Shown one piece after another: positions 18,576-28,236 of a DNA stretch of 44,836 bases. Location of the stretch: assembly GCA_009700025.1 (NCBI GenBank), contig WLMW01000004.1, forward strand, positions 1 through 44,836, in the 5' to 3' direction. Under the pieces are notes generated by a model, which was not told where the DNA came from, did not search any database, and saw only the letters and a list, made by a program, of their open reading frames with translations. The translations under genes and the position numbers were made by a program. This DNA comes from Actinomycetota bacterium (GTDB taxonomy: Bacteria > Actinomycetota > Actinomycetes > Nanopelagicales > Nanopelagicaceae). Positions within the stretch are counted from its first letter, which is position 1; each line of letters begins with the position of its first letter.

Positions 18576-19448
18576 ATGGTAAACCCTCCTATTCTCTCAG
18601 CAGAACAACGTGCTACAGCACTTGTAAAAGCTTTGGAAGCAAGAAAGCGTCGAGCTGACGTTAAGGCCAAAGTGAGAAGTGGCGAATTTTCCATTGATAC
18701 GGTGTTAGAAATAGCAAGCAACGAAGAGTCAATTGCAAAAATGAGGGTTCGTGAACTATTGGAAGCTGTCAGTGGAGTTGGAAATGTTCGCGCATTGGCC
18801 TTGATGGAGCGGTTAAATATTTCACCAACGCGTAGAATTGCCGGACTTGGCCGACATCAGATGAGAGATCTACGAAGAGAGTTTATGAAAACTGCACGAG
18901 ATATTACACCTGGAAAATTATTGGTTCTTTCGGGTCCAGGTGGTGTTGGTAAAAGTACAGTCGCTTCTCGCTTGAGAGCTACGGGCGATTTTTGGGTTAG
19001 TATTTCAGCGACGACAAGAGCGCCGCGCTCCAATGAAATCGATGCCGTAGATTATTTCTTCATTACTGAGGATGAGTTCTCACGTCGTATTCGAGATGAT
19101 GAATTTTTGGAGTGGGCTGAGTTTGCTGGAAATCGCTATGGCACTCCTAGCGTTCCGGTGGAAGAGGCATTACTGGCAGGTCGCAACGTGTTGCTTGAGA
19201 TTGAAATCGATGGAGCTCGACAAGTCAAAGCCCACATGTCGAACGCGATTACGGTATTTCTGGAACCACCAACGTGGGAAGAGTTAGTAGCAAGGCTTGT
19301 CGGCCGAGGCACGGATAGCCCTGAAAGGAGAGCAGAGCGGTTGCAACTGGCGCAGGACGAGCTTGCTTCAGCGCCAAATTTTGACGTTGTTGTAGTCAAT
19401 GATCAGGTCGAACGGGTAGTTGAACAACTGATAGCATTAACCTCTTGA
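18576..19448 (+). CDS. gmk: Fusion of actinobacterial integration host factor (mIHF) and guanylate kinase
   Basis: One uninterrupted frame of 290 residues joins two proteins that are separate neighbours in other Actinobacteria. Residues 1-104 are an mIHF domain: NPPILSAEQRATAL, the helix-two-turn-helix region EAVSGVGNVRALALMERLNI, and RRIAGLGRHQMRDLRREF. Residues 108-290 are guanylate kinase, which phosphorylates GMP to GDP: P-loop GPGGVGKST (120-128, Gly where Ser is usual), GMP-binding SISATTRAPRSNE and YFFI, EWAEFAGNRYGT, LLEIEIDGARQVK, lid GRGTDSPERRAERL. The linker is only a few residues. An internal ATG at 18885 (Met104) could start a free kinase of 187 residues, with only a weak GAAGAGA upstream. 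rpoZ follows, as usual after gmk. Confidence 0.9.
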   Translation: MVNPPILSAEQRATALVKALEARKRRADVKAKVRSGEFSIDTVLEIASNEESIAKMRVRELLEAVSGVGNVRALALMERLNISPTRRIAGLGRHQMRDLRREFMKTARDITPGKLLVLSGPGGVGKSTVASRLRATGDFWVSISATTRAPRSNEIDAVDYFFITEDEFSRRIRDDEFLEWAEFAGNRYGTPSVPVEEALLAGRNVLLEIEIDGARQVKAHMSNAITVFLEPPTWEELVARLVGRGTDSPERRAERLQLAQDELASAPNFDVVVVNDQVERVVEQLIALTS

Positions 19449-19484
19449 CCAGAGGATTACATAGCAAATGAGCGGGGAATAACT

Positions 19485-19733
19485 ATGGATGGCATAACAA
19501 ATCCACCAATAGATGAGCTTCTAGATAAAAGTGGATCCAAGTACAGCTTGGTTCTTTACGCGGCAAAACGTGCCCGCCAAATTAATGCTTATTACTCCCA
19601 ACTGGGTGAAGGATTACTCGAATACGTAGGCCCATTGGTTGAGACACATGTTCATGAGAAGCCGCTATCTATTGCCTTACGTGAAATTAATGAAGGCCTA
19701 CTCACGATTGAAAATCTCGAACCAACGGCTTAA
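19485..19733 (+). CDS. rpoZ: DNA-directed RNA polymerase omega subunit
   Basis: A small subunit that helps assemble RNA polymerase. The 82 residues contain the family core [20 protein letters not shown] and the C-terminal [15 protein letters not shown]. It has a good ribosome-binding site (GGGGAA, about 7 bases upstream of ATG 19485). It lies between gmk and coaBC as in most Actinobacteria. Confidence 0.93.
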   Translation: MDGITNPPIDELLDKSGSKYSLVLYAAKRARQINAYYSQLGEGLLEYVGPLVETHVHEKPLSIALREINEGLLTIENLEPTA

Positions 19734-19751
19734 CTGAACTTTTCCACTCCC

Positions 19752-20936
19752 ATGTCTGCCAGTAATCGTGAGGTAGTACTTGGAGTTGGTGCAGGTATTG
19801 CTGCATATAAGTCCTGCGAATTGTTGCGCAGACTCCAAGATCGAGGATATACCGTCACGGTAGTTCCGACACCGTCCTCCTTGAACTTTGTTGGCTCGGC
19901 AACGTGGGAAGCACTTTCCGGTCGACCGGTCAGTACCGAGGTTTGGGACAACGTCCATGAGGTTTCACATATCTCCCTGGCTCAAAAAGCAGATTTTTTT
20001 GTTATCGCGCCAGCTACTGCAGATTTGATTGCACGTATAGCCATGGGGCGCGCCGATGATTTACTTACTAATTTAGTTCTGGCGTCTGAAGCACCTTTAT
20101 TGATTGTTCCTGCAATGCATCCTGCGATGTGGCTGGACCCTGCAACTATTGCAAATGTACAAACTCTTCGGTCACGTGGTTATGTTGTGATGGAGCCGGA
20201 GACTGGTCGGTTGACTGGTCGTGACTCAGGTCAGGGGAGATTTCCAGAGACTTCTTCAATTATTGAAAAGTTTGACGTAATAACTGGAAATGTTCGTGAC
20301 CTTGTAGGTAAGCGAGTTTTAATTAGTGGCGGAGGAACTCGTGAGGCAATTGACCCTGTTCGCTTTATTGGTAATCGTTCAAGTGGGAAACAGGCGGTAG
20401 CACTTGCGTCGGCGGCTTTATTACGGGGAGCTGATGTCCATTTAGTTGCAGCAAATATGTCGACTGAAGAACTTGGAGGAGTCACAGTTACTGAAGTAGA
20501 AAGCGCCCAAGAGATGCATCAAGCCTTGCTACATGAGTTCCCGCTCTGCGATGTGCTTGTTATGTGTGCGGCTGTAGCGGATGCAAAGCCGACTCAACGA
20601 TTTACTGAGAAGATCAAGAAAACTTTTTTAACCTCGATTAACCTTGAGCCAAATCCCGACATAGTGGCGGAACTTTCAAAGACCAAGCAGGGTCAGATAA
20701 TGATCGGCTTTGCGGCTGAAACTAGTCATCACACAGAGGCTGCCCGTTCCAAGTTAGTGGCTAAAGGATTAGATGCAATTTACGTAAATGACGTCAGTGA
20801 TGGTGCTATCTTTGGGAAAGATACAACGCAGGGTATGATTCTCTCACGCACTGGTGCGGACATAGCGCTCAAGGAAGTCTCCAAAGACGCTCTTGCACAT
20901 TTACTCCTTGATTATGCCGCACGGCAGTTAGGTTAA
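19752..20936 (+). CDS. coaBC: Bifunctional phosphopantothenoylcysteine decarboxylase / phosphopantothenate-cysteine ligase
   Basis: Carries out two steps of coenzyme A synthesis. The N-terminal CoaC flavoprotein half (about 1-185) shows [18 protein letters not shown], the active-site His in [15 protein letters not shown], and VPAMHPAMW (the usual PAMN is PAMH here). The C-terminal CoaB half shows [34 protein letters not shown] and IGFAAET. The 394 residues are normal for the fused enzyme. Only 15 bp separate it from rpoZ and 4 bp from metK. Confidence 0.95.
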   Translation: MSASNREVVLGVGAGIAAYKSCELLRRLQDRGYTVTVVPTPSSLNFVGSATWEALSGRPVSTEVWDNVHEVSHISLAQKADFFVIAPATADLIARIAMGRADDLLTNLVLASEAPLLIVPAMHPAMWLDPATIANVQTLRSRGYVVMEPETGRLTGRDSGQGRFPETSSIIEKFDVITGNVRDLVGKRVLISGGGTREAIDPVRFIGNRSSGKQAVALASAALLRGADVHLVAANMSTEELGGVTVTEVESAQEMHQALLHEFPLCDVLVMCAAVADAKPTQRFTEKIKKTFLTSINLEPNPDIVAELSKTKQGQIMIGFAAETSHHTEAARSKLVAKGLDAIYVNDVSDGAIFGKDTTQGMILSRTGADIALKEVSKDALAHLLLDYAARQLG

Positions 20937-20940
20937 ATAC

Positions 20941-22131
20941 ATGTCAAAACGTTTATTTACTTCTGAGTCTGTTACTGAAGGACATCCGGACAAGATTGCA
21001 GATGCGATTTCTGATGCAGTTCTCGATTCTTTGCTATCACAAGATGTAAAGAGTCGCGTAGCGGTAGAGACGTTAATTACTACCGGTCAAGTGCATGTTG
21101 CAGGCGAAGTAACAACTAACGGATATGCAGATGTGAATACCATTGTTCGAGATACTGTTTTGAACATCGGTTATGACTCATCGGCTAAAGGCTTTGATGG
21201 CAATAGTTGCGGAGTCTCAATTTCTATCGGTCAGCAATCTCAAGATATTGCCCAAGGTGTTAATGACTCGTATGAACACCGAGTAGCTGCCGGTGCGGAT
21301 CCATTGGATTTACAGGGTGCCGGCGACCAAGGTTTAATGTTCGGTTATGCCTGTGATGACACCAAGGAGCTTATGCCTTTACCGATTTGGCTTGCACACG
21401 CTCTAGCTCAGCAATTATCTCGGGTGCGCAAGTCAGGTGAACTGCCTTATTTACGCCCGGATGGAAAAACTCAAGTAACTATTGAATACGATGGTGATCG
21501 CGCGGTAGCACTGAACACTGTTGTCATTTCCAGCCAGCATTCAGAAGATGTTGACGTTGTGGCCAAGTTAACACCTGAAATTACGGAGTTCGTTATTGAA
21601 CCAATATTGGCAACAATCGATTTACCTCGCAAGGACCTTAAGGTCCTCATAAACCCAACGGGGCGCTTTGTCATTGGTGGACCCATGGGAGATGCGGGAT
21701 TAACTGGTCGAAAGATCATTGTTGACACCTATGGCGGCATGGCACGGCATGGTGGCGGTGCTTTTAGCGGAAAGGATCCTTCTAAAGTGGATCGCTCTGC
21801 TGCTTATGCAATGCGTTGGGTTGCCAAAAACGTAGTTGCTGCGGGTTTAGCCCGTCGCTGCGAAGTACAAGTTGCTTATGCAATTGGTAAAGCGCAACCA
21901 GTAGGGCTTTTTGTTGAAACTTTTGGCACGGAAACTGTTCCAGTTTCCAAAATTCAAGATGCAGTACTTGCAACTTTCGATTTGCGTCCCGCGGCTATTA
22001 TTCGTGATCTCGATTTACTGCGCCCAATTTATAAGCTCACCAGTTCATACGGTCATTTTGGAAGAGAATTACCTGAGTTTGCTTGGGAACGCACCGATCG
22101 TGTGAGTGCTCTTCAGAGCGCTATCAAATAG
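20941..22131 (+). CDS. metK: S-adenosylmethionine synthetase
   Basis: Makes SAM from methionine and ATP. The 396 residues start with the typical [38 protein letters not shown] (ATP/methionine signature) and [19 protein letters not shown] (second signature) are intact. It is cytosolic, and the active enzyme is a tetramer in the family. It sits between coaBC and priA. No SAM riboswitch precedes it; the 4-bp gap to coaBC points to co-transcription. Confidence 0.98.
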   Translation: MSKRLFTSESVTEGHPDKIADAISDAVLDSLLSQDVKSRVAVETLITTGQVHVAGEVTTNGYADVNTIVRDTVLNIGYDSSAKGFDGNSCGVSISIGQQSQDIAQGVNDSYEHRVAAGADPLDLQGAGDQGLMFGYACDDTKELMPLPIWLAHALAQQLSRVRKSGELPYLRPDGKTQVTIEYDGDRAVALNTVVISSQHSEDVDVVAKLTPEITEFVIEPILATIDLPRKDLKVLINPTGRFVIGGPMGDAGLTGRKIIVDTYGGMARHGGGAFSGKDPSKVDRSAAYAMRWVAKNVVAAGLARRCEVQVAYAIGKAQPVGLFVETFGTETVPVSKIQDAVLATFDLRPAAIIRDLDLLRPIYKLTSSYGHFGRELPEFAWERTDRVSALQSAIK

Positions 22132-22134
22132 CCA

Positions 22135-24018
22135 ATGAGTACGTCGGGCCGCTTGCGCTTGAAGGCGCAGGTAATTGCTCGTGATCATATTCCTGCAAGT
22201 GATAAACCATTTGCTCGTCTCTGGGTGGATACTGGGGTTTACCATCTCGATGAAGTCTTTGACTATTCGGTTCCGGAATTCTTATCAATATTTGTCAATG
22301 TCGGTGTGCGGGTACAAGTGCCTTTCAATGGGAGGGAGGTCGAGGCGATCGTTGTAGAGCGATCGAGCGAATCGCATATAACTGGCACTATCAGACCCAT
22401 AACTAAAGTTCTCTCAAGACATCCGGTTGCAACAAAAAACTCTCTTAAGCTGATCGCTCAAGTAGCAACGCATTGGTGCACTAATCCTTTTGACATTTTA
22501 CGTAGCGCAATACCCCCACGCGTAGCACGTGTCGATAAAATTGAACTGCCTAGAAATGGCGAGATAGAGAGAGTTAATTCGGGGGCTGGGTTGCTCTCTT
22601 TCATCGCATTTACTCCACAAACTCCGCCGGATATCTCCCTTGCCTCCCTTGCTGTATCGGCGCTGGCGGCAGGCTCAGTTCTTGTTATTGCTCCAGATGA
22701 GGCTGATGTTGTCGCAATTTGTTCGGCAATCGATTCTTTAGGTTTTGCATACCTTCGTCTTGATAGTGCACAGTCTCGCGATGTTAGATATGAAAACTAT
22801 CTAAAGTCCATGACGACGGACAACATTATCGTCATTGGGGCACGATCTGCGATATTCACCCCCGTAAATAATTTGGCTACGATTTTCATCTATAAAGAGT
22901 CTTCGCATGAGCACTATGAGATTCGTAGTCCCGGTTGGAATGTACGCGACGTAGCATTCCTGCGCCATGGATTAGAGCATTTGAATCTTGTATTCACTGG
23001 CTATGTTCCATCTTTGGAAATCTCAAAGCTCATTGAAGATAAAGCGTTGAATTATATTAGTGATTCATGTCGCTTAAGAGTCAAAAACTATTCCTCGAAT
23101 GATGGAGCACTCTTACCAGGAGGAATCTTCACCGATATTAGGAAGGCTCTTAGCATTGGGCCCGTGCTTTTTCTCATTACCCGAAAAGGATATGGAAACG
23201 CAGTTGTTTGTGCGCACTGTAGAAATATGGCGATGTGCAGTTGCGGTGCACGGTTAGTCGTAAACTCTAAAACAGCATCACCAAGTTGCACGATTTGTTT
23301 GAAAACTTTCCCGGAATGGTCATGCAAATTTTGTCAGCGAAATAAACAGTACATAGCTGGACGAGGAATTGAACGTGCAGCAGAGGAAATTTCTCGGGCT
23401 TTTATGGGGTTTCCAATTTTCCTCTCATATGGTGATGTCATAAAAAAGGAGATTGCTCACAAAACCGCAATTGTTATCGCTACTCCCGGAGCAGCACCAA
23501 AAGTCTCTGGCGGTTATGGGGCAGTAGTGATTTTAGAGGGGTTAAAGTTCTTCTCTCATCCTGATTTGCGTGCGCAAGAGCGTGCTAGAGAACTTTTTTT
23601 TGAAACGGCAGCGATGGTAAGTCCAGATGGGGCGGTTCTCTTGTGCATCGATTCAGGACATCCAATAAATTCGGCCCTCATGCGTTGGAATCCAGGTTTA
23701 ATGATTCAAACTGAGCTTGCAGAGCATCAAGAGATTCCACTGCCACCCTTTGTTTCTAGCTTCGTGATAACCGGTCCCTTAGATGAATTCACAGGGCTAG
23801 TAAATGGTTTGCAGAAAGCGATGACAGATGAACGAATTCCCGCTTCCACAAAGATATTTGGTCCGATACCTGTAGGAAAGTTAAAATCCAAAATAGTTCT
23901 CTATTGTGCAACGCAAGACTCCCAGAACTTGACTGCATTTTTACATGAATTACAACGTAGACGGAGCATTGCAAAGAAAGAGCATCTCGTTATCAGGGTG
24001 GACCCTTATTCATTGTGA
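22135..24018 (+). CDS. priA: PriA-like primosomal protein N', helicase motifs lost
   Basis: A replication-restart protein homologue of 627 residues. The N-terminal DNA-binding region (RLWVDTGVYHLDEVFDYSVPE, RVQVPFNGREVEAIVVE) and the cysteine-rich zinc region (CAHCRNMAMCSCG, CTIC, CKFC, about residues 361-400) are present. No Walker A GxGKT can be found where it should be, and the DEEH box is replaced by IYKESSHEHYE, so it should not hydrolyse ATP. This loss is known for actinobacterial PriA, so it is unlikely to be a pseudogene. The frame is intact and it starts 3 bp after metK. Confidence 0.88.
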   Translation: MSTSGRLRLKAQVIARDHIPASDKPFARLWVDTGVYHLDEVFDYSVPEFLSIFVNVGVRVQVPFNGREVEAIVVERSSESHITGTIRPITKVLSRHPVATKNSLKLIAQVATHWCTNPFDILRSAIPPRVARVDKIELPRNGEIERVNSGAGLLSFIAFTPQTPPDISLASLAVSALAAGSVLVIAPDEADVVAICSAIDSLGFAYLRLDSAQSRDVRYENYLKSMTTDNIIVIGARSAIFTPVNNLATIFIYKESSHEHYEIRSPGWNVRDVAFLRHGLEHLNLVFTGYVPSLEISKLIEDKALNYISDSCRLRVKNYSSNDGALLPGGIFTDIRKALSIGPVLFLITRKGYGNAVVCAHCRNMAMCSCGARLVVNSKTASPSCTICLKTFPEWSCKFCQRNKQYIAGRGIERAAEEISRAFMGFPIFLSYGDVIKKEIAHKTAIVIATPGAAPKVSGGYGAVVILEGLKFFSHPDLRAQERARELFFETAAMVSPDGAVLLCIDSGHPINSALMRWNPGLMIQTELAEHQEIPLPPFVSSFVITGPLDEFTGLVNGLQKAMTDERIPASTKIFGPIPVGKLKSKIVLYCATQDSQNLTAFLHELQRRRSIAKKEHLVIRVDPYSL

Positions 24019-24038
24019 AGTTTTGGTAGTATTGAGCC

Positions 24039-24590
24039 ATGAGCTTGCATGAGATACGACACTTTGGGGATCCAGTCTTGTTCACCCCAGCTTCTCTCGT
24101 CGTGGATTTTGATAAAGAGTTGAGAAAATTAGTGACAGATTTGACACAGACGATGCTCGAAGCGCCGGGTGCTGGATTGGCAGCTCCGCAGATAGGAGTT
24201 TCGTTGCGAGTATTCGTATGGAATGTAGATGATGTTCTGGGCCATCTCGTAAATCCCAGCTTAGATCTAGGATCAGACATTGAAATTGATGATGAGGGTT
24301 GTTTATCTTTTCCAAACCTGTCTTACCCAACTCCACGCTCTATTCGCGCAGTGGCTAGGGGTTTTAATATGTTTGGAGAACCGATTGAAATAGAAGGAAC
24401 TGAGCTTTTAGCTCGCGCTCTGCAGCATGAGACAGACCACTTGGATGGAGTTTTGTTTATTGATCGGTTAACCCCTGAAGACCGGAAGTTGGCCATGAGA
24501 GAGATAAGAGAGTCTGAGTGGTTCAATACCTCAGAATCCAGAATTAAAATTAAAGAGTCTCCACATAGTATTTTCGGACGGATTTCCTAA
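24039..24590 (+). CDS. def: Peptide deformylase
   Basis: Removes the formyl group from nascent N-terminal methionine. All three motifs are present: GAGLAAPQIG (motif 1), EGCLSFP with the metal-binding Cys (motif 2), and QHETDHLDG as the HExxH motif (motif 3). The 183 residues are normal. Its stop overlaps the fmt start (TAATG), pairing deformylase with the formyltransferase that creates its substrate. Confidence 0.95.
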   Translation: MSLHEIRHFGDPVLFTPASLVVDFDKELRKLVTDLTQTMLEAPGAGLAAPQIGVSLRVFVWNVDDVLGHLVNPSLDLGSDIEIDDEGCLSFPNLSYPTPRSIRAVARGFNMFGEPIEIEGTELLARALQHETDHLDGVLFIDRLTPEDRKLAMREIRESEWFNTSESRIKIKESPHSIFGRIS

Positions 24591-25495
24591 TGCGCATTGG
24601 AGTAGCAGCTACTCCAGATGTTGCACTTCCAACTCTTGAATGGCTGCTTACTTCGTCACATGAAGTTTGTTGCGTTATTTCTCAACCAGATAGACCTGCC
24701 GGACGGGGCCGAGATATATCACCATCCCCAGTCAGCAAATGGGCGTTAGCTCATGAAATCACATTACTTCGACCCGAGTCCTCTGAAGAGTTAATTGGAG
24801 CTATTGATGACCTGGATCTGGTCATAACTATTGGATATGGGGTGATTCTTCCGAAAGCGGTTTTGATACTCCCGCGGTACGGCTTTATCAACCTTCACTT
24901 CTCTCTTCTGCCGGCTTACCGCGGGGCTGCGCCAGTTCAACGTGCAATCGAAAACGGTGAACATGAAACCGGTGTGAGTGTTTTTGCACTGGATGAAGGA
25001 ATGGATACCGGCCCGATGTATAGGAGTAGAAAAATTGCTATTCATGAAGATTGGAGAACCGAGGAAGTTCTTGAGGCGTTGTCACATCTTGGCCCACAAG
25101 TGATAGACGAAACCCTTTCTGATATTTCGATGAATGTACAGCCAGTTGCGCAGTCTGGCCAAACAAGTACTGCGAAAAAGATATCAAAGTTGGAAGCATT
25201 GATAGATTGGCAATTAGAGGCAGAGATTATTGTTCGAAAAGTAAGGGCGTTTCATCCTGCTCCAGGGGCATGGACTAAGTGGAGAGGTGAAAGTTTTAAG
25301 ATTAATCAGGCACACGCTGTTAACGTGCCACTGTTACCAGGTGAGATTACTTCTACTAACGATGGTGTTTATGTTGGATGTGGCAAATCAACATCAATCG
25401 CTTTAGTATCTGTTGTGCCCTCTGGAAAAAGAGAAATGAGCGCACAAGAGTGGGCGAGAGGAGCAAAACTTTCGATAGGTGCAGCTTTTGGTTGA
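24590..25495 (+). CDS. fmt: Methionyl-tRNA formyltransferase
   Basis: Formylates initiator Met-tRNA using 10-formyl-THF. The catalytic Asn-His-Asp set is in INLHFSLLPAYRGAAPVQRAI and EGMDTGPM, and VISQPDRPAGRGR is the usual loop. The C-terminal domain (about residues 200-301) holds AFHPAPGAWTKW. The 301 residues are slightly short but complete. It starts in TAATG with def and overlaps the rsmB start. Confidence 0.95.
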   Translation: MRIGVAATPDVALPTLEWLLTSSHEVCCVISQPDRPAGRGRDISPSPVSKWALAHEITLLRPESSEELIGAIDDLDLVITIGYGVILPKAVLILPRYGFINLHFSLLPAYRGAAPVQRAIENGEHETGVSVFALDEGMDTGPMYRSRKIAIHEDWRTEEVLEALSHLGPQVIDETLSDISMNVQPVAQSGQTSTAKKISKLEALIDWQLEAEIIVRKVRAFHPAPGAWTKWRGESFKINQAHAVNVPLLPGEITSTNDGVYVGCGKSTSIALVSVVPSGKREMSAQEWARGAKLSIGAAFG

Positions 25496-26840
25496 GGCGC
25501 GAAGAAATACCTTCAAAGCCCCAAAGCCTGAAGCATCGCGGTTATTAGCTTTCGACTTAATCTCAGAGGTCAATCGTAATGAGGGCTACTCAAATTTGCT
25601 TCTGCCGCAATCCCTTTCTGCGAGCCAGTTAGATGAGCGTGATCGTAATCTTGTGACTGAGCTTGTTTATGGAACACTTCGAATGCAAGGAAAACATGAT
25701 TGGGTCTTGGCTCAAATCAGTGATCGCCCCTGGTCGGAGGTTGATGCGGGGATAGTAGACGTAGCTCGGTTAGGAGTCCATCAAATTCATGAGATGCGAA
25801 TTCCCGATCACGCTGCAGTAGCATCAACGGTTGAAGTAGCAAGAAAACGATTAGGGGAGTCAAAAGCTAGTTTTGTAAATGCGCTTCTTCGCGGTGTTAC
25901 ACGCAAAAGTTTTCAAGAGTGGTTTTCACCTCTTGCAGATATTAAGGACCCGGTTACGCGTCTCTCTATTCATTACTCGCATCCGGAGTGGATTGTGTCG
26001 GCCTATTTTGACTTACTCAAGGATTGGAAGGAAGTTGAAGCAACATTAATGTCTAACAACATTCCAGCTATCCCAACATTGGTTGCATGGCCTGGATTCT
26101 CTACACAAGAACAACTGATTGAAATCGGGGCAGAAGCTACTCGTTATTCCCCTTACGGCGCACAATGGAAAGGCAATCCGGGAGAACTCGAACTGGTGCG
26201 ACATAGATTGGCCGGGGTGCAAGATGAAGGCTCCCAATTGGTTGCAAGTATTTTTGCCGCTGCCGCCCAGGGTCAATCTTGGTTAGATCTATGTGCTGGA
26301 CCAGGCGGGAAAGCGGCTCTCTTATCTTCAATAGCAACTTCACGGGGTATCAATTTCACCGCAAATGAAATCTCTACTCCACGTTCAGAATTAGTAAAAC
26401 GGGTGGTTCACGGGGCTCGCGTTTGGACTGGAGACGGTAGGCATATTGATGCTCATGGTGAAACTTTTGATGCGATTTTAGTTGATGCACCGTGTACTGG
26501 CCTTGGCGCTTTACGACGCCGGCCAGAAGTGCGATGGCGTAGGACATTACAGGATTTACGCGTTCTTACGCAGCTGCAACGTGAACTTATTAGTGCTGCT
26601 ATAGGAGTTCTGGCCACTGATGGAATTCTGGGATACGCAACGTGTTCTCCTCATTTTGCTGAAACAACAGTGCAGGTAAATGATATTCTCAAAAATTACC
26701 CAGGCATGGAGTTAGTCAACATCGAACAATATATTCCAGTTCCCCTTGAGGGCTGCATACGCGCTGGTGCTCTGTCATTGTGGACGCACCGACACGGTAC
26801 TGATTCCATGTATCTAGCACTTCTGAAGAAGAGAAGTTAG
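25479..26840 (+). CDS. rsmB: 16S rRNA (cytosine-967-C5)-methyltransferase RsmB
   Basis: Methylates 16S rRNA with SAM. The N-terminal NusB-like domain (about residues 20-145) is followed by the methyltransferase domain with the SAM loop WLDLCAGPGGKAALL, motif IV DAPCTGLGALRRRPEVRW and motif VI GYATCSPHFAETT; the Cys of TCS is the catalytic nucleophile in the family. The start is uncertain: GTG 25479 or TTG 25488, the latter with AGG 8 bases upstream; both lie within fmt. Of 453 residues, the length is normal. Confidence 0.92.
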   Translation: MQLLVEARRNTFKAPKPEASRLLAFDLISEVNRNEGYSNLLLPQSLSASQLDERDRNLVTELVYGTLRMQGKHDWVLAQISDRPWSEVDAGIVDVARLGVHQIHEMRIPDHAAVASTVEVARKRLGESKASFVNALLRGVTRKSFQEWFSPLADIKDPVTRLSIHYSHPEWIVSAYFDLLKDWKEVEATLMSNNIPAIPTLVAWPGFSTQEQLIEIGAEATRYSPYGAQWKGNPGELELVRHRLAGVQDEGSQLVASIFAAAAQGQSWLDLCAGPGGKAALLSSIATSRGINFTANEISTPRSELVKRVVHGARVWTGDGRHIDAHGETFDAILVDAPCTGLGALRRRPEVRWRRTLQDLRVLTQLQRELISAAIGVLATDGILGYATCSPHFAETTVQVNDILKNYPGMELVNIEQYIPVPLEGCIRAGALSLWTHRHGTDSMYLALLKKRS

Positions 26841-26849
26841 GGTTCAGAC

Positions 26850-27515
26850 ATGTCTCGTGAAATTCGAATAACACCGAGCATTCTCAATGCGGATCTGGGC
26901 AATTTAAGTTTTGAGATTGGTCGCATAGCGGCTCAATCCGATTTGATTCATTTAGATGTTATGGATAATGTCTTCGTGCCCAATTTTACTTTTGACTTTG
27001 AGCAAGCCTCACAAATTGTTAATTCGTGTCCGATTCCTGTCGATGCACATTTAATGGTCGCAGATGTAGATGAAATAGCAGCCACATATGCTGAAATAGG
27101 GTGCGCAAGTGTGACTATCCATGCAGAGGCCGTGAAAAATGTCGGATCCACTCTTCGTTCGATACGAAATGCAGGCGCCCGAGCCGGTCTAGGGATTAAG
27201 CCAGGTACAAAGATTGATGATTACGCCGAATTTATTGATGATATAGATATGTTTTTGATTATGACGGTTGAACCCGGTTTTGGTGGTCAGAGTTTTATGC
27301 ATGAGATGATGGATAAAGTCCGTCGAACCCGTTCGATTATTGGAGATCGCCCAATCTGGTTGCAAGTTGATGGGGGTGTTTCAATAGATACTATTGCAGA
27401 AGCAGCACAAGCAGGGGCAGATGTGTTCGTTGCTGGAAGCGCCGTCTTCAAATCGGATAATCCGGCTGAGATGGTTAATTCATTACGTATTCTTGCTAAC
27501 TCGGCTGCAAATTAG
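26850..27515 (+). CDS. rpe: Ribulose-phosphate 3-epimerase
   Basis: Interconverts ribulose 5-phosphate and xylulose 5-phosphate in the pentose phosphate pathway. The TIM-barrel protein of 221 residues shows PSILNADLGNL, the metal-site HLDVMDNVFVPNFTF (the usual DGxFVPN is DNVFVPN here), VDAHLMV, MTVEPGFGGQSFM and VDGGVS. It follows rsmB by 9 bp, as in many Actinobacteria. Confidence 0.95.
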   Translation: MSREIRITPSILNADLGNLSFEIGRIAAQSDLIHLDVMDNVFVPNFTFDFEQASQIVNSCPIPVDAHLMVADVDEIAATYAEIGCASVTIHAEAVKNVGSTLRSIRNAGARAGLGIKPGTKIDDYAEFIDDIDMFLIMTVEPGFGGQSFMHEMMDKVRRTRSIIGDRPIWLQVDGGVSIDTIAEAAQAGADVFVAGSAVFKSDNPAEMVNSLRILANSAAN

Positions 27516-27533
27516 AGAGTAGACAGAGCAATC

Positions 27534-28196
27534 ATGCTGTTAATCAAATGGCTTTTTGAAACAAATATTCATTTCGGAAGTAAATCCATTGCGGTGCGGG
27601 AGCTAGTTGGCGGATTACTTGGATTAACAAGTGCGATTTTAGGGGCCCGACGAAAAGTTGCGGCCTGGCCGATCGGAATTTTGGGTGATGGTCTCCTCTT
27701 CACAGTATTTCTAGGTGCTGTCTTCGTCTACTCCGACCAACCCTCCGCAAATTTTTATGGGCAAGCAAGTCGAAATCTGTTACTCATTATTGTCAGTGTC
27801 TATGGTTGGATACGTTGGTCTCGGAATCGCAAACAGTCAGGTACAACAATGTCTCCGGTCTCACCTCGCTGGACCACAAAAAGCGAGAGAGTGATTCTGT
27901 TGCCAGTGGTAATAGTTTTCTATGTACTCTCAATGCAGATTTTTAAATTACTTGGTGAGAGCGGCACCTGGTTGCTAGTTGATACGTGGATTTTTACCGG
28001 CACTGCATTAGCTACTTATGGAATGAGTCGAGGTTATGTTGAGTTTTGGTTGGTTTGGATTGCTGTGGATTTAGTGGGAGTCCCTTTCGCGCTCAGCAAT
28101 GGGTACTATCCAACAGGTACGTTGTATGCGATTTATTGCCCTTTTGTTGTATGGGGCTTCATTTCATGGCTGCGCATCTCAAAATCTACAAACTAA
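27534..28196 (+). CDS. pnuC: PnuC-like nicotinamide riboside transporter
   Basis: An inner-membrane protein of 220 residues with about seven hydrophobic stretches. PnuC-family hallmarks are the N-terminal GLTSAILGARRKVAAWPIGILGDGLLF, the SANFYGQASRN...YGWIRW region and a repeated C-terminal segment ending YPTGTLYAIYCPFVVWGFISW. It is expected to take up nicotinamide riboside by facilitated diffusion for NAD synthesis; the exact ligand is not shown by the sequence. It lies 18 bp after rpe and 40 bp before hisE. Confidence 0.82.
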   Translation: MLLIKWLFETNIHFGSKSIAVRELVGGLLGLTSAILGARRKVAAWPIGILGDGLLFTVFLGAVFVYSDQPSANFYGQASRNLLLIIVSVYGWIRWSRNRKQSGTTMSPVSPRWTTKSERVILLPVVIVFYVLSMQIFKLLGESGTWLLVDTWIFTGTALATYGMSRGYVEFWLVWIAVDLVGVPFALSNGYYPTGTLYAIYCPFVVWGFISWLRISKSTN

Positions 28197-28236
28197 TAGG
28201 CGAACGCCAAGCAAAGCTTCATAGTAAACTTAGGGC

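Noticed and set aside
18576-19448. mIHF-Gmk fusion as a sequencing frameshift
   Set aside because: Both halves are in the same frame with intact conserved motifs up to the junction, so a frameshift error would not create it; losing a stop codon by one base error remains possible, but the lack of any spacer and of a good Shine-Dalgarno before Met104 argues against it.
22135-24018. priA as a decayed pseudogene
   Set aside because: The frame is unbroken, the zinc cysteines are kept, and loss of helicase motifs is the norm for actinobacterial PriA.
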